Of a DNA stretch of 50,189 nucleotides, positions 32,255 through 41,155 are shown in pieces. Position 1 is the stretch's first letter; the number at the start of each line of letters is the position of its first letter. Origin of the DNA: an uncultured Opitutales bacterium (lineage in GTDB: Bacteria; Verrucomicrobiota; Verrucomicrobiia; Opitutales; UBA953); NCBI GenBank assembly GCA_934675585.1, contig CAKUQY010000015.1, forward strand, positions 1-50,189, written 5' to 3'. Under the pieces are notes generated by a model that was not told where the DNA came from, did not search any database, and was given only the letters and a program-made list of their open reading frames with translations. The position numbers and the translations under genes are program-made.

Positions 32255-34000
32255 ATGCGCTGGTACACACAACAAACAGATTCGCAAGTCGTTCACGATC
32301 TCGAAGAAGAATTGGGGTTGCTGCCGCCAGTTGCGACTTCGCTTGTTTTGCGCGGAAAAACCAGTGTTGAATCGGCGCAACATTTTTTACAACCACGCTT
32401 GTCGCATATTGCCGATCCATTTTGCGTTCCCAACCTGAAAATTTGTGCGGAACGCATTTTAAAGGCAATTGACAATCGCGATTCTATTTCAATTTGCGGC
32501 GATTACGACGTCGACGGGATTACAGCGACAACTATTTTGGTAAGCTTTTTGCGAGATTATCATTTAAAACCGCACTTTTTTATTCCGCGCCGCAAAACCG
32601 AAGGCTACGGAATGTCGCGCACAATGGTCGATCGCATGCTCGCAAACGGGCAACCAAAACTTGTTATCGCGCTCGATTGCGGCACAAATGCAGTTGAAGA
32701 AATCAAATATTTGCGTTCCCGCGGTTGCGAAGTCATCGTCATCGACCATCATCGCACGCTCGAAGATAGCGCCGGCGTTCCCGCGTCCATTTTGGTAAAT
32801 CCAAATTCTATTTGGTCAGCAGCGCCAGAATATTCTCCACTTTGTACGGCTGGACTTGTTTTCAAAGTTGTTCATGGTGTTGTCAAAATGTTGCGTTCCC
32901 GCGGCGACAAACACGCGTTGCAAATGAATTTGCGCGAATATCTTGACCTTGTTGCGATGGGAACGATTACGGACATTTCGCCGCTCGTAGGAGAAAATCG
33001 CGTGATGGTTTGGTTCGGTTTGCAACAAATGCGTTTAACAAAGCGCGAAGGTGTGCTCGCGATTATCCAAGCCAGCCGCGTAGGCGATCGCGCAGAAATC
33101 GTGCCAACAGATATTTCCCGTCGCATTGGGCCGCGCATTAACGCGTCTGGTCGTCTTGCAGACGCTGCGTTGCCTGTCGAAATGCTTTTGAGCAATAGCG
33201 CATCGCGCTGTCGAGAACTTGCCAAACAACTTTGCGAAATGAACGCATCGCGACAAGAAATTGAACACCGCGTTTTTGAAGAAGCTAAGCAACAAATTCG
33301 CGAATTGGGCTACGAAAACAAAAAGGGCATCGTCGCGGTTGGCGATTGGCACACGGGCGTTGTTGGCATTGTCGCGGGACGCTTAGCGCGCATTTACAAT
33401 AAGCCGTGCATTGTTTTGGGTTTTGAAGGCGAATACGCCAAGGGGTCAGGACGCTCGGTTAAAGGCGTTAATTTGCTTGAACTTTTAAAAACGCTCCCGC
33501 AAGAATCGCTCGAAACTTGGGGCGGGCACCCGATGGCGACGGGCATTACTGCTTATCGCAATAAAATCGAAAAATTGCGCAACGATTTTGAAGTCGCACT
33601 CGAAAATTATACACAAAATCCAAACTGCACTTACGTTGTCGAAGAAAAAATTTTGATTACTAAATGGCTCGATAAAAAAGATTTGACTTTGGAACTTTTT
33701 AACCAAGTCTCAAAATTGATGCCGTTTGGCGAAGGAAATCCTGAACCGATTTTTGGGCTGAGCAACGTTCCCGTACCTCAAATTATTACATTTTCAAGTT
33801 ATGGCGCAGAAAAAATTGATTCATTTCGCTTTGAAACAACGATTGAAAACGGCGTAAAAGTAACGTTTATGGGACACAATATGGATGTTTTACCGATTTC
33901 AGGTCAACGAGTCGATTTAGCAATTAAACTTTCGTTTAGTTATTACAACGGCAATCGTTATCCCAAAGTAGAAATCGTTGATTGGCATTCGTGTTTTTAA
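32255..34000 (+). CDS. recJ: Single-stranded-DNA-specific exonuclease RecJ
   Basis: RecJ degrades ssDNA 5' to 3' in recombination and repair. The 581-residue product has the DHH-family motifs: C-G-D-Y-D-V-D-G (about 82-89), A-L-D-C-G-T (about 136-141), V-I-D-H-H-R-T (about 161-167), followed by C-T-A-G-L-V-F-K. The DHHA1 and OB-like parts include GPRINASGRLADA (about 289-301), GDWHTGVVGIVAGR and GGHPMATG. Length fits the family (about 560-580). The small OB-like gene with an SSB-type tip (34599-35150) is two genes downstream. Confidence 0.96.
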   Translation: MRWYTQQTDSQVVHDLEEELGLLPPVATSLVLRGKTSVESAQHFLQPRLSHIADPFCVPNLKICAERILKAIDNRDSISICGDYDVDGITATTILVSFLRDYHLKPHFFIPRRKTEGYGMSRTMVDRMLANGQPKLVIALDCGTNAVEEIKYLRSRGCEVIVIDHHRTLEDSAGVPASILVNPNSIWSAAPEYSPLCTAGLVFKVVHGVVKMLRSRGDKHALQMNLREYLDLVAMGTITDISPLVGENRVMVWFGLQQMRLTKREGVLAIIQASRVGDRAEIVPTDISRRIGPRINASGRLADAALPVEMLLSNSASRCRELAKQLCEMNASRQEIEHRVFEEAKQQIRELGYENKKGIVAVGDWHTGVVGIVAGRLARIYNKPCIVLGFEGEYAKGSGRSVKGVNLLELLKTLPQESLETWGGHPMATGITAYRNKIEKLRNDFEVALENYTQNPNCTYVVEEKILITKWLDKKDLTLELFNQVSKLMPFGEGNPEPIFGLSNVPVPQIITFSSYGAEKIDSFRFETTIENGVKVTFMGHNMDVLPISGQRVDLAIKLSFSYYNGNRYPKVEIVDWHSCF

Positions 34001-34004
34001 AATT

Positions 34005-34562
34005 ATGGCAACAATTCATTCTATTAAAACTCAGCGTTGCGATTTGCGCGCGCTCGTTCCCGCCGACGCGGAAGCATTGTTGGAAATTTTGAGCGACGCG
34101 GGAACGGTAAAGTTTTTAAATTTAACGCAGCCCAAATGCGTTCCCGACGCCGAAAAAATTATTGAAGAATATCTCGAAGGTTATCGCGCGGGAACAAAAT
34201 TTCCGTTTGCAATTATCGAGCGTTCCCGCCAAAAATTGATTGGCGTTTTCTTGATAAAATTAGATCTTTTTGACGAAGATTGTTTTGAATACACAACATA
34301 TTTACACAAAGATTTTCAAGGCAAGGGCTTTATCAACGAAGTGTTCCCGTCAATGTTGCAATTTGCATTTGAACAAATTGGCACGGGCAATGTGCGCGGT
34401 TTTATTATGCAAGGGAATAACGCGTCCGCAAAAATTTGTCTTAAAAACAAAATGATTTTAGAAAAAGTTTTTGACGTTCCTGGAATCACGCACAAAATTG
34501 AAAGTTATTTGATGACGCGGGAACAATATAATTTGCTCGCGGGAACGAAAAAAAGCAATTAA
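34005..34562 (+). CDS. GNAT-family N-acetyltransferase (RimJ/RimL-like)
   Basis: The 185-residue product resembles RimJ/RimL-type GNAT enzymes: T-Q-R-C-D-L-R at the start, P-F-A-I-I-E-R-S near residue 65, L-H-K-D-F-Q-G-K-G-F (acetyl-CoA site, about 101-110) and G-N-N-A-S-A-K-I-C-L-K-N (about 137-148). The start ATG at 34005 lies 4 nt after recJ. The target (protein or small molecule) cannot be told. Five motif copies within 560 bp. Confidence 0.85.
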   Translation: MATIHSIKTQRCDLRALVPADAEALLEILSDAGTVKFLNLTQPKCVPDAEKIIEEYLEGYRAGTKFPFAIIERSRQKLIGVFLIKLDLFDEDCFEYTTYLHKDFQGKGFINEVFPSMLQFAFEQIGTGNVRGFIMQGNNASAKICLKNKMILEKVFDVPGITHKIESYLMTREQYNLLAGTKKSN

Positions 34563-34598
34563 ACTATCACCAATATAAAATTTAAAAATTCAACCATT

Positions 34599-35150
34599 AT
34601 GAACGATACTGAAATTGTAAAATTATTGCAACAAATCGGCAGCGATCTCGCCGAAATTAAACAAATGCTCGCCGCGCGCCCAGCCGCTCCCGCGGGAACG
34701 CCAGCAAGTGCCAACCGCACCGTGAGCGCCTCAACCGAAGACAAAGTTTTTAATCTCGAAATTTTTGACGGAACAATGCGCGAATGGAAAAACGGCGTCA
34801 ATGCCGGCAAGGGCGCTTATGTGCGCATCAAATTAATTGAGCCCTATGAAGGACTTTCTTGGGGAAGCTTGGGCGTGCGTTACATCGATGGCAATCCACC
34901 ATTTTGCGTGCAACAAGCAGGCAACAAAATCTCTGTGCGCGGACGCATCAGTGTGCGCGAATTTAATGGTCGCCAAGACATTACAATTTTCCCCGCCCGC
35001 AATTCATTCGGGAACGATGATATTTGGGAAACCGCAATCGATGCCAACGAATCGGCTGATGCTCCAGCTAATGACGTTCCCGCGGCGGCTCCCGCACCAC
35101 GCAAAGCGGTGGCGCCACAACCGCTCGACGATGGCGACGTGCCATTTTAA
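34599..35150 (+). CDS. OB-like protein with an SSB-type acidic C-terminal tip
   Basis: The 183-residue product has an N-terminal short coiled coil (residues 1-24: T-E-I-V-K-L-L-Q-Q-I...), an Ala/Pro linker, a beta-rich central domain (about 50-145) with K-I-S-V-R-G-R-I-S-V-R-E-F-N-G-R-Q-D-I-T that looks like OB-fold strands, an Ala/Pro-rich disordered region, and the final residues D-D-G-D-V-P-F. That end matches the acidic tip of bacterial SSB (D-D-D-I-P-F), which recruits RecJ, RecQ, PriA and others. No canonical SSB domain is recognised. Function is inferred as an accessory ssDNA-binding or SSB-mimic protein. It lies two genes after recJ and ends in a terminator hairpin. Confidence 0.68.
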   Translation: MNDTEIVKLLQQIGSDLAEIKQMLAARPAAPAGTPASANRTVSASTEDKVFNLEIFDGTMREWKNGVNAGKGAYVRIKLIEPYEGLSWGSLGVRYIDGNPPFCVQQAGNKISVRGRISVREFNGRQDITIFPARNSFGNDDIWETAIDANESADAPANDVPAAAPAPRKAVAPQPLDDGDVPF

Positions 35151-35172
35151 TTGACTAAAAAAATATAAAAAT

Positions 35173-35212
35173 GCGTTCCCGCAGGATTTTTTTCTTGCAG
35201 GAACGCTTTTTA
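35173..35212 (+). terminator. Terminator after the SSB-tip gene
   Basis: GCGTTCCCGCA (35173-35183) pairs with TGCAGGAACGC (35196-35206) with one mismatch, followed by six T. The 5' arm is an exact motif copy, the 3' arm a one-base variant. Confidence 0.8.
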
Positions 35213-35242
35213 TAAAGCAACAACGCAGACCGAAATAAAAAC

Positions 35243-35271
35243 TTGATTTCAAAAACGCGTTTATTCATAAT
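35243..35271 (+). promoter_or_regulatory. hisD promoter
   Basis: TTGATT (35243-35248) and CATAAT (35266-35271) are 17 nt apart, giving a leader of about 35 nt. A purine-rich TAAGGA (35295-35300) precedes the ATG at 35313 by 12 nt. No attenuator-like leader peptide is evident. Confidence 0.45.
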
Positions 35272-35312
35272 TTAAGTAAACATTAAAAAAAATTTAAGGA
35301 ACTATAGAAATT

Positions 35313-36722
35313 ATGTTACAAATATCAACAAAAGATTCAGATTGTTTTGAAAAACTCCGTAAATTTGCGGAATCTCAAGGTAAAAATCAAGAGGTTTCCA
35401 AAACAGTTGAAAGTATTTTAAAAGCAGTGAAAACACACGGCGATGACGCATTGTTGGACTTTGCTCAAAAGTTTGATAATGTTACATTGACGGCTGAACA
35501 ATTACGCGTTAGCGAAAAAGAAATCGCTGATGCGATGGCGATGGTCGATCCCGCCAAAATCGAAGCAATTAAAGATTCGATTGCAATGGTGAAAAAATTC
35601 CACGAGCGCAGCGTGCCTCGCAGTTGGCAAGAACGCAATTCGCATTACGCGGTGGTTGGCGAACGCTTTTTCCCAATTCAAAATGTTGGTCTTTACGTTC
35701 CCGGCGGACACGCGCCACTTTGCTCGACCGTTGTTATGACCGCCATTCCCGCAAAAGTTGCAGGCGTGCCACATTTAGTGCTTTGCACACCACCACGCAA
35801 AGATGGAACGGTAGCGCCTGAAATTTTGGCGGCGGCACATCTTTGTGGCGTTAATGAAATTTACAAAATTGGCGGCGCACAAGCGGTTGCTGCAATGGCT
35901 TACGGAACAAAAACCGTTCCTCGCGTTGATAAAATTGTCGGTCCTGGCAACGCGTTTGTCGTTGAAGCAAAACGAGCACTTTTTGGTTTGGTTGGCATTG
36001 ATTTATTGCCTGGTCCAAGTGAATTGATGATTGTGGTTGATCGCAAAACAAAACCACAATGGGCAGCCATCGATTTGTTGGCGCAAGCAGAACACGGCTC
36101 GGGCAAGGAACGCTTGTATGTCATCTTGCTCGATGATAGCGTCAAAGAACGCATCGTTGAAGCGTTGAGCATTGAAATTGGACGTTATCCAGAACGCGCT
36201 GAATATCTCAAAGAATCAATCGAAAAAAATCTTTGCTTTATTCATGCAAATTCGATGAAAGACGCGGTCGATGTTATTAATTTTGTTGCGCCAGAACACC
36301 TCGAATTGCAAATGCGTGGTATTTTTGAACGCGCATTTGTCGAAGGCGTAACAACGGCGGGAGCAATTTTGTCAGGACACTTTACGCCTGCGGCGCTTGG
36401 CGATTTTATCGCGGGTCCATCGCACACTTTGCCAACTAATCGCACAGGACATTTCAGTAGCGGTTTGCGCGTTGATGATTTTATGCGTCGTTCAAGCTAT
36501 GTTCGCTACGACGAAAAAGCAATTCGTTTGGCAAATGCAACGGTTATAGCATTCGCAACAATGGAAGGGCTCAAAGCTCACGGCGATTCTGTCGCGGTGC
36601 GTCAATTGCCAGAAAAGACGAAAAAGCCACGCAAAGAATATTCACGTCCTGCGCAACGCAAACGTCGCCGCACGAAAAAAGAAATGATCGCGGCGCGCGC
36701 AAACGATTTACAAAGTCGCTAA
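35313..36722 (+). CDS. hisD: Histidinol dehydrogenase with a basic C-terminal extension
   Basis: HisD carries out the last two oxidations of histidine synthesis. The 469-residue product has G-L-Y-V-P-G-G-H-A-P-L-C-S-T (about 125-138, NAD site), GPGNAFVVEAKR, LPGPSELMIVVD, DLLAQAEHGSG (zinc-binding Gln and His) and GDFIAGPSHTLPTNRT. The catalytic core matches the normal 430-residue enzyme. The last ~35 residues (after KTKKPRKEYSRPAQRKRRR) are a strongly basic tail, not typical of HisD. The gene is flanked by terminators, so it is a single-gene transcript, separate from any his operon. It has only one motif copy, at the conserved VPGG. Confidence 0.95.
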   Translation: MLQISTKDSDCFEKLRKFAESQGKNQEVSKTVESILKAVKTHGDDALLDFAQKFDNVTLTAEQLRVSEKEIADAMAMVDPAKIEAIKDSIAMVKKFHERSVPRSWQERNSHYAVVGERFFPIQNVGLYVPGGHAPLCSTVVMTAIPAKVAGVPHLVLCTPPRKDGTVAPEILAAAHLCGVNEIYKIGGAQAVAAMAYGTKTVPRVDKIVGPGNAFVVEAKRALFGLVGIDLLPGPSELMIVVDRKTKPQWAAIDLLAQAEHGSGKERLYVILLDDSVKERIVEALSIEIGRYPERAEYLKESIEKNLCFIHANSMKDAVDVINFVAPEHLELQMRGIFERAFVEGVTTAGAILSGHFTPAALGDFIAGPSHTLPTNRTGHFSSGLRVDDFMRRSSYVRYDEKAIRLANATVIAFATMEGLKAHGDSVAVRQLPEKTKKPRKEYSRPAQRKRRRTKKEMIAARANDLQSR

Positions 36723-36726
36723 TTTT

Positions 36727-36800
36727 GCGTTCCCGTAAAACAGAAAATCGATTGAGTTGAATGTTTCAATTCAGTCGATTTTTTTTGCGGGAACGCTTGT
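36727..36800 (+). terminator. Nested hisD terminator inside an inverted motif pair
   Basis: Inner stem: AAAATCGATTGAGTTGAA (36744-36761) pairs with the arm at 36765-36782 with two mismatches and is followed by a T-run. Outer pair: GCGTTCCCG (36727-36735) and CGGGAACGC (36788-36796). The outer 3' copy overlaps the fabD -35 region. Confidence 0.75.
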
Positions 36801-36813
36801 TTCAATTTATAAT
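36785..36813 (+). promoter_or_regulatory. fabD promoter
   Basis: TTGCGG (36785-36790) and TATAAT (36808-36813), 17 nt apart. The -10 box ends 9 nt before the ATG at 36823, so a leader of about 2-3 nt is predicted. The -35 overlaps a motif copy. Confidence 0.55.
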
Positions 36814-36822
36814 GATAATCCT

Positions 36823-37722
36823 ATGAAAGCATTATTATTTTCAGGTCAAGGTGCTCAAAAAGTGGGCATGGGCAAATCGCTTTACGAAGCGTCGGCAACG
36901 GCGCGCGCGATTTATGATAGCACGGCAAAAGTTTTGCCATTTGATTTAAAGCAAATCTGTTTTGAGGGACCTCAAGAAACTCTCACCGAAACTCGTGTTT
37001 GCCAACCAGCGCTTTTTACACAAGGTTATGTCATTGCTCAATTGCTTAAAGAACAAGGCAAACTCAACGATCTCGGCTGCGTGCTTGGTCTTTCAATCGG
37101 CGAATTGACAGCTTATGCAGTGGCGGGCGTTTGGGATTTTGAAACAGGTCTCAAAATCGTCGCTGAACGCGGACGCTTGATGCAAGAAGCTTGCGACGCA
37201 ACCAAAGGCAGTATGGCGGCAATTATCGGCGGTTCCCGCGAAGATGTGCTTGCATTCTGCAAAGAATTTGACGTGGACGCTGCAAATTTCAACACACCAG
37301 GACAAATTGTTATTTCTGGTGACGCTGAAAAAATCGCAGCCGCAGTCGCAAAAAATGCAGAAACAAAACAATTCAAACGCGCAATTCCACTCGTGGTCGC
37401 GGGAGCGTATCACTCTCGTTTGATGGAACCTGCTCGCGCAAAATTTGAAGCGTTTCTTTCAACCATCGAATTCAAAAAACCACATACGCCAGTGTTTACA
37501 AACACAACGGGCAAATTGATTGATGACCCAGACGCAATGCGCGCAGCACTCGCAAAACAAGTGGTTTCATCGGTGCTTTGGGAAGATTGTGTTCGCGAAG
37601 CAATCGCAATGGGCGTTACCGAAACGATCGAATGCGGTCCTGGCGGCATTCTCACAGGTATGATGAAAAAAATCTCTCCAGAAACAGCAGCGCGTGGCGT
37701 GGCTGAATTTGAAGAAATTTAA
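36823..37722 (+). CDS. fabD: Malonyl-CoA:ACP transacylase
   Basis: FabD loads malonyl groups onto acyl-carrier protein for fatty-acid synthesis. The 299-residue product shows F-S-G-Q-G-A-Q (about 5-11), the nucleophilic serine in G-L-S-I-G-E (about Ser91, usually G-H-S-L-G-E), and the catalytic His in A-G-A-Y-H-S (about 202). A frame opening 22 codons upstream includes the promoter and is not used. Length fits the family. The gene lacks exact motif copies. Followed by a motif-palindrome terminator. Confidence 0.94.
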   Translation: MKALLFSGQGAQKVGMGKSLYEASATARAIYDSTAKVLPFDLKQICFEGPQETLTETRVCQPALFTQGYVIAQLLKEQGKLNDLGCVLGLSIGELTAYAVAGVWDFETGLKIVAERGRLMQEACDATKGSMAAIIGGSREDVLAFCKEFDVDAANFNTPGQIVISGDAEKIAAAVAKNAETKQFKRAIPLVVAGAYHSRLMEPARAKFEAFLSTIEFKKPHTPVFTNTTGKLIDDPDAMRAALAKQVVSSVLWEDCVREAIAMGVTETIECGPGGILTGMMKKISPETAARGVAEFEEI

Positions 37723-37755
37723 TTTTTCAAAAAACAAAAACTCGTTCCCGCAGGC

Positions 37756-37778
37756 ACGTTCCCGCGGGAACGTTTTTA
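37756..37778 (+). terminator. fabD terminator made of a fused motif palindrome
   Basis: ACGTTCCCGCGGGAACGT (37756-37773) is a perfect 18-bp palindrome of two head-to-head motif copies and is followed by TTTTT. A third copy lies at 37743. Confidence 0.8.
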
Positions 37779-37827
37779 TTGGAGTTTCCGCGAGAAATTT
37801 ATTATCGCAAAAAACGACGGGAACGCA

Positions 37828-37833
37828 TATACT
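37828..37833 (+). promoter_or_regulatory. Glycosidase gene -10 box
   Basis: TATACT lies 7 nt before the ATG at 37841, just after a motif copy (37819). A leader of one base or none is predicted. Confidence 0.45.
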
Positions 37834-37840
37834 TTCATTT

Positions 37841-40486
37841 ATGAATACCCTAAAAATTACCTCCACATTTTTAGCTATTGCTCTTGGCGCAATAACACTT
37901 TTGGCAAAGCCAACTCAGCGTAAAACATTTGATTTTGATTGGAAATTTGCCAAATTTGGAGGATTTGAAGATTGCATTGCGCCGCAAGACCCCGGCGAAG
38001 CGGCGGCTAAACCCAATTATTCTGATAGCAAATGGCGCAAACTTGATTTGCCGCACGACTGGGGCGTGGAATCGCGCTTTATGCCGAATTTGCCGAATCA
38101 AACAGCGTCGCTCCCGTGGAATGCTGTGGGTTGGTATCGCAAAGAATTTAATTTGAAACCAGACGCCGATTCGCGTTATTTTATCGATTTTGATGGTGTG
38201 ATGATGACGCCACAAGTTTATGTCAACGGTCAATTGGCGGGCGAATGGAAATATGGCTACAACTCATTTCGCGTTGATGTTACGAAATTCTTAAAATCGG
38301 GCAAAAATGTGGTTGCAGTGCGCGCAGAAAACAAACAAAATTCAACGCGCTGGTATCCTGGCGCAGGCATTTATCGCCACACTTATTTTGTAGAATCGCC
38401 TTCCGTTCACATTGCGCATTGGGGCGTTTTTGTTCATACACCTGAAATTCGCGGTATCAAAAAAATTAACGATAAAAAACCGCCGAAAGAAATCAAAGCA
38501 AGTTCCGCAAAAGTCGCTACAGAAACAACCGTCGCCAACACTCGCGGGAACGCGATTGAAGCAGAAGTAATTCAAGAAATTTTCCCGATCCCGAGCGAAA
38601 AGGGCGCAAAAGCACTTGCGCAAAAATCAACAAAAATTAAAGTTGAAGCTAACAGCGAAGCCGTCGCAAAAACAGAGCTGATTCTTAACTCTCCAAAATT
38701 GTGGGACATACTTTCGCCTTCGCGTTATACTTTGCAAACGACCATTCGCGTCAATGGCAAACCCATCGATCGTTCCCGCACAAAATTTGGCGTGCGTAAA
38801 GCTGAATGGAAAACAGACGGATTTTATCTCAACGACCGACGCGTGCAAATTAAAGGCGTTTGCCAACACCATGATCTTGGGCCTCTTGGCGGAGCTGTTC
38901 ACGAACGTGCAATCGAACGCCAAGTTGAAATTTTGCAGAGTTTTGGCACCAATTCAATTCGCACAGCGCACAATCCGCCCGCGCCAGAATTGCTCGAAAT
39001 CTGCGATGAAAAGGGAATTCTCGTTGATGCAGAACTTTTCGACTGCTGGAAATATCTCAAAGAAGGCAAAGCCAATGGCTACAATTTGTTTTGGGACGCT
39101 TGGCGGGAACGTGACGTGCGCAATTTTGTTGTGCGCGATCGCAATCACCCTTGCGTGATCGCTTGGTCTGCCGGCAACGAAATTTCAGAGCAAGGCGCTA
39201 ACGACGGCAAAGAAATTGCGCGCGATTTGGTGCGACTTTTCAAAAAATACGACTCAACCCGCCCAATTACCGTTGGTTGCAATGATTTGAGCGCGTCGTG
39301 GAACGGTTTTGGCAAAGAATTTGATGTTTATGGTTTTAATTACAAACCTAATAATTACAAAGATTTTGCAAAGAAAAACAAACAACCATTCGTCGCTTCT
39401 GAAACGGCTTCTTGCGTGAGTACGCGCGGATTTTATTCGTTCCCAGAAAACGATAAAGATTTTGAACCATTCTGGAAGCGCAATTTCTGCGACAATCTTG
39501 CAATTTGCCAAGTGAGCGATTACGGTCTCTACGCGCCGGGCTGGTCTTATGCGCCAGATGTGGAATTTGGCGCGCTTGAAGACGAGCCAAATTGCGCTGG
39601 CGAATACGTTTGGACGGGCTTTGACTATCTTGGCGAGCCAACACCTTGGAATCTTGGACGTAAACCTGAAAATGATTTTCGCGGCGTTCCCGAAAAAGAA
39701 TTGAAAAAAATGAAAGAAGAGATGGACCGCCTCAAACGCCAAGGTTCACCCGCGCGCAGTTCGTATTTTGGCATTGTCGATTTGTGCGGTTTTTGGAAAG
39801 ATCGCGCTTGGATTTATAAATCGCACTGGATGCCCGACGTTCCCACGGCTCACATTTTGCCGCATTGGAACTGGAAAGGCGTGCGCGATGGCAAAATTAC
39901 GCCTGTCATGGTTTACACTTCTGGCGATTCGGCAGAGCTTTTCTTAAACGGGAAATCGCTCGGCAAGCGCAAGAAAAAAGATGGCGCGCCACTTTCTGGC
40001 AAAGATATGAACGGCGATTTGCGGGAACGCTTCCGCTTGGTTTGGATGAATGTAAAATACGAACCAGGAACACTTAAAGTTGTCGCTTACAAAAATGGTA
40101 GAAAATGGGCAGAAGATGTCGTTGAAACTACCGACGCTCCCGCACAAATCGAAGCAACCGTCGATCGTGATACGATTACTGGCGACGGACGTGATTTGGC
40201 TTACGTCACCATTCTCATCACCGACAAAAAAGGTCGAAAAGTGCCAACCGCAGACAATCGCTTAAAATTCTCGGTTAGCGGGAACGCTGAACTCGTTGGC
40301 GTTTGTAATGGTTTGCAAACCGACCACGATTCAATGAAAGGCGACACAATTAAAGCACACGCGGGAATGGCACAAGCGATTTTGCGCTCAAAACGCGATT
40401 CTGGCGGCAAAGCAACTTTAAAAATTTCGGGCGAAAAATTACCTTCAAAATCAATCGAAATTAAAATTATCAAGAAAAATAAATAG
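37841..40486 (+). CDS. Secreted glycoside hydrolase family 2 enzyme (beta-galactosidase-like)
   Basis: The 881-residue product has a signal peptide (about 1-23) and the GH2 layout: a sugar-binding jelly-roll domain (about 30-210) with LPHDWGVE, an immunoglobulin-like domain (about 215-325), a TIM barrel (about 330-640), and C-terminal Ig-like domains. The acid/base Glu lies in A-G-N-E-I-S (about 446), the nucleophile probably in V-A-S-E-T-A-S (about 520). G-E-Y-V-W-T-G-F-D-Y-L-G-E-P-T is characteristic of this GH2 branch. The signal peptide suggests periplasmic or outer-surface action on polysaccharides. The frame opens 49 codons earlier, but only this start gives a signal peptide. Confidence 0.92.
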   Translation: MNTLKITSTFLAIALGAITLLAKPTQRKTFDFDWKFAKFGGFEDCIAPQDPGEAAAKPNYSDSKWRKLDLPHDWGVESRFMPNLPNQTASLPWNAVGWYRKEFNLKPDADSRYFIDFDGVMMTPQVYVNGQLAGEWKYGYNSFRVDVTKFLKSGKNVVAVRAENKQNSTRWYPGAGIYRHTYFVESPSVHIAHWGVFVHTPEIRGIKKINDKKPPKEIKASSAKVATETTVANTRGNAIEAEVIQEIFPIPSEKGAKALAQKSTKIKVEANSEAVAKTELILNSPKLWDILSPSRYTLQTTIRVNGKPIDRSRTKFGVRKAEWKTDGFYLNDRRVQIKGVCQHHDLGPLGGAVHERAIERQVEILQSFGTNSIRTAHNPPAPELLEICDEKGILVDAELFDCWKYLKEGKANGYNLFWDAWRERDVRNFVVRDRNHPCVIAWSAGNEISEQGANDGKEIARDLVRLFKKYDSTRPITVGCNDLSASWNGFGKEFDVYGFNYKPNNYKDFAKKNKQPFVASETASCVSTRGFYSFPENDKDFEPFWKRNFCDNLAICQVSDYGLYAPGWSYAPDVEFGALEDEPNCAGEYVWTGFDYLGEPTPWNLGRKPENDFRGVPEKELKKMKEEMDRLKRQGSPARSSYFGIVDLCGFWKDRAWIYKSHWMPDVPTAHILPHWNWKGVRDGKITPVMVYTSGDSAELFLNGKSLGKRKKKDGAPLSGKDMNGDLRERFRLVWMNVKYEPGTLKVVAYKNGRKWAEDVVETTDAPAQIEATVDRDTITGDGRDLAYVTILITDKKGRKVPTADNRLKFSVSGNAELVGVCNGLQTDHDSMKGDTIKAHAGMAQAILRSKRDSGGKATLKISGEKLPSKSIEIKIIKKNK

Positions 40487-40497
40487 CGCACACAATA

Positions 40498-41130
40498 ATG
40501 AGCGGCAAATTTATTTCATTCGAAGGTGGCGAGGGAGCGGGGAAATCAACGCAAATTCAACGTTTGGGCGATTTTTTGCGTTCCCGCGGCAACGAAGTCG
40601 TTCTCACACGCGAACCCGGCGGGACCGCACTCGGCGAAGATTTGCGTAAAATTATTAAATATGCCGATTACGGGAAAACGCTCACGCTCGAAGCCGAGGC
40701 GATGCTTTTTGCAACCGCACGCGCGCAATTAGTTCGCGAAGTAATCGTTCCCGCGCTCGCGCGTGGCGCGTATGTTTTGTCTGATCGTTTTGTCGATTCG
40801 TCAATTGCGTATCAAGGCGCAGGACGCAATTTGGGAATGCAAGCCATTGCAGATTTGAACCATTTTGCAACTGGCGGTTTGCAACCTGATTTGACCTTTT
40901 GGATTGATTTGCCTGTGGAAATTGGCTTTGAACGCGCGCGTTCCCGCCAAGCCGAAAGTGCCCACAAAATCGACCGCATGGAAACACAAGCGCGCAATTT
41001 TTACGACGCTGTGCGCGCTGCTTACGCGCAACTTGCTCGCGAAAATCCCAAGCGTATCATTCGCATCGACGGCGAGCAATCAATTGACAAAATCGCGGGA
41101 ACGATTATTGCGCAAATAAATTCAATTTAA
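40498..41130 (+). CDS. tmk: Thymidylate kinase
   Basis: Tmk phosphorylates dTMP to dTDP. The 210-residue product has P-loop FEGGEGAGKSTQ (about 8-19), the TREPGGT loop (about 38-44), the V-L-S-D-R-F segment (about 91-96, DRY/F motif) and a LID-like region with R-A-R-S-R-Q-A-E. Size matches the family. One motif copy encodes R-S-R in that LID-like region, another R-S-R-G-N before V-V-L-T-R-E. It heads a tight operon with holB and the VWA gene; tmk-holB is a common bacterial order. Confidence 0.96.
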   Translation: MSGKFISFEGGEGAGKSTQIQRLGDFLRSRGNEVVLTREPGGTALGEDLRKIIKYADYGKTLTLEAEAMLFATARAQLVREVIVPALARGAYVLSDRFVDSSIAYQGAGRNLGMQAIADLNHFATGGLQPDLTFWIDLPVEIGFERARSRQAESAHKIDRMETQARNFYDAVRAAYAQLARENPKRIIRIDGEQSIDKIAGTIIAQINSI

Positions 41131-41155
41131 TTTTTTAGCGTTCCCGCCATTTTTT

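Larger units (their letters stand above)
30001..40000. repeat. Uptake-like motif copies, 30-40 kb (37 exact cores)
   Basis: 30126-, 30785-, 30803-, 31415+, 31664-, 31760+, 31881+, 31979+, 32198-, 32425-, 32714-, 32776-, 32894-, 32959+, 33766-, 34055-, 34100+, 34139-, 34221-, 34541+, 34694+, 35010+, 35075-, 35174-, 35696-, 36728-, 36789+, 37743-, 37757-, 37766+, 37819+, 38546+, 38771-, 39105+, 39438-, 39685-, 39838-. Confidence 0.9.
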
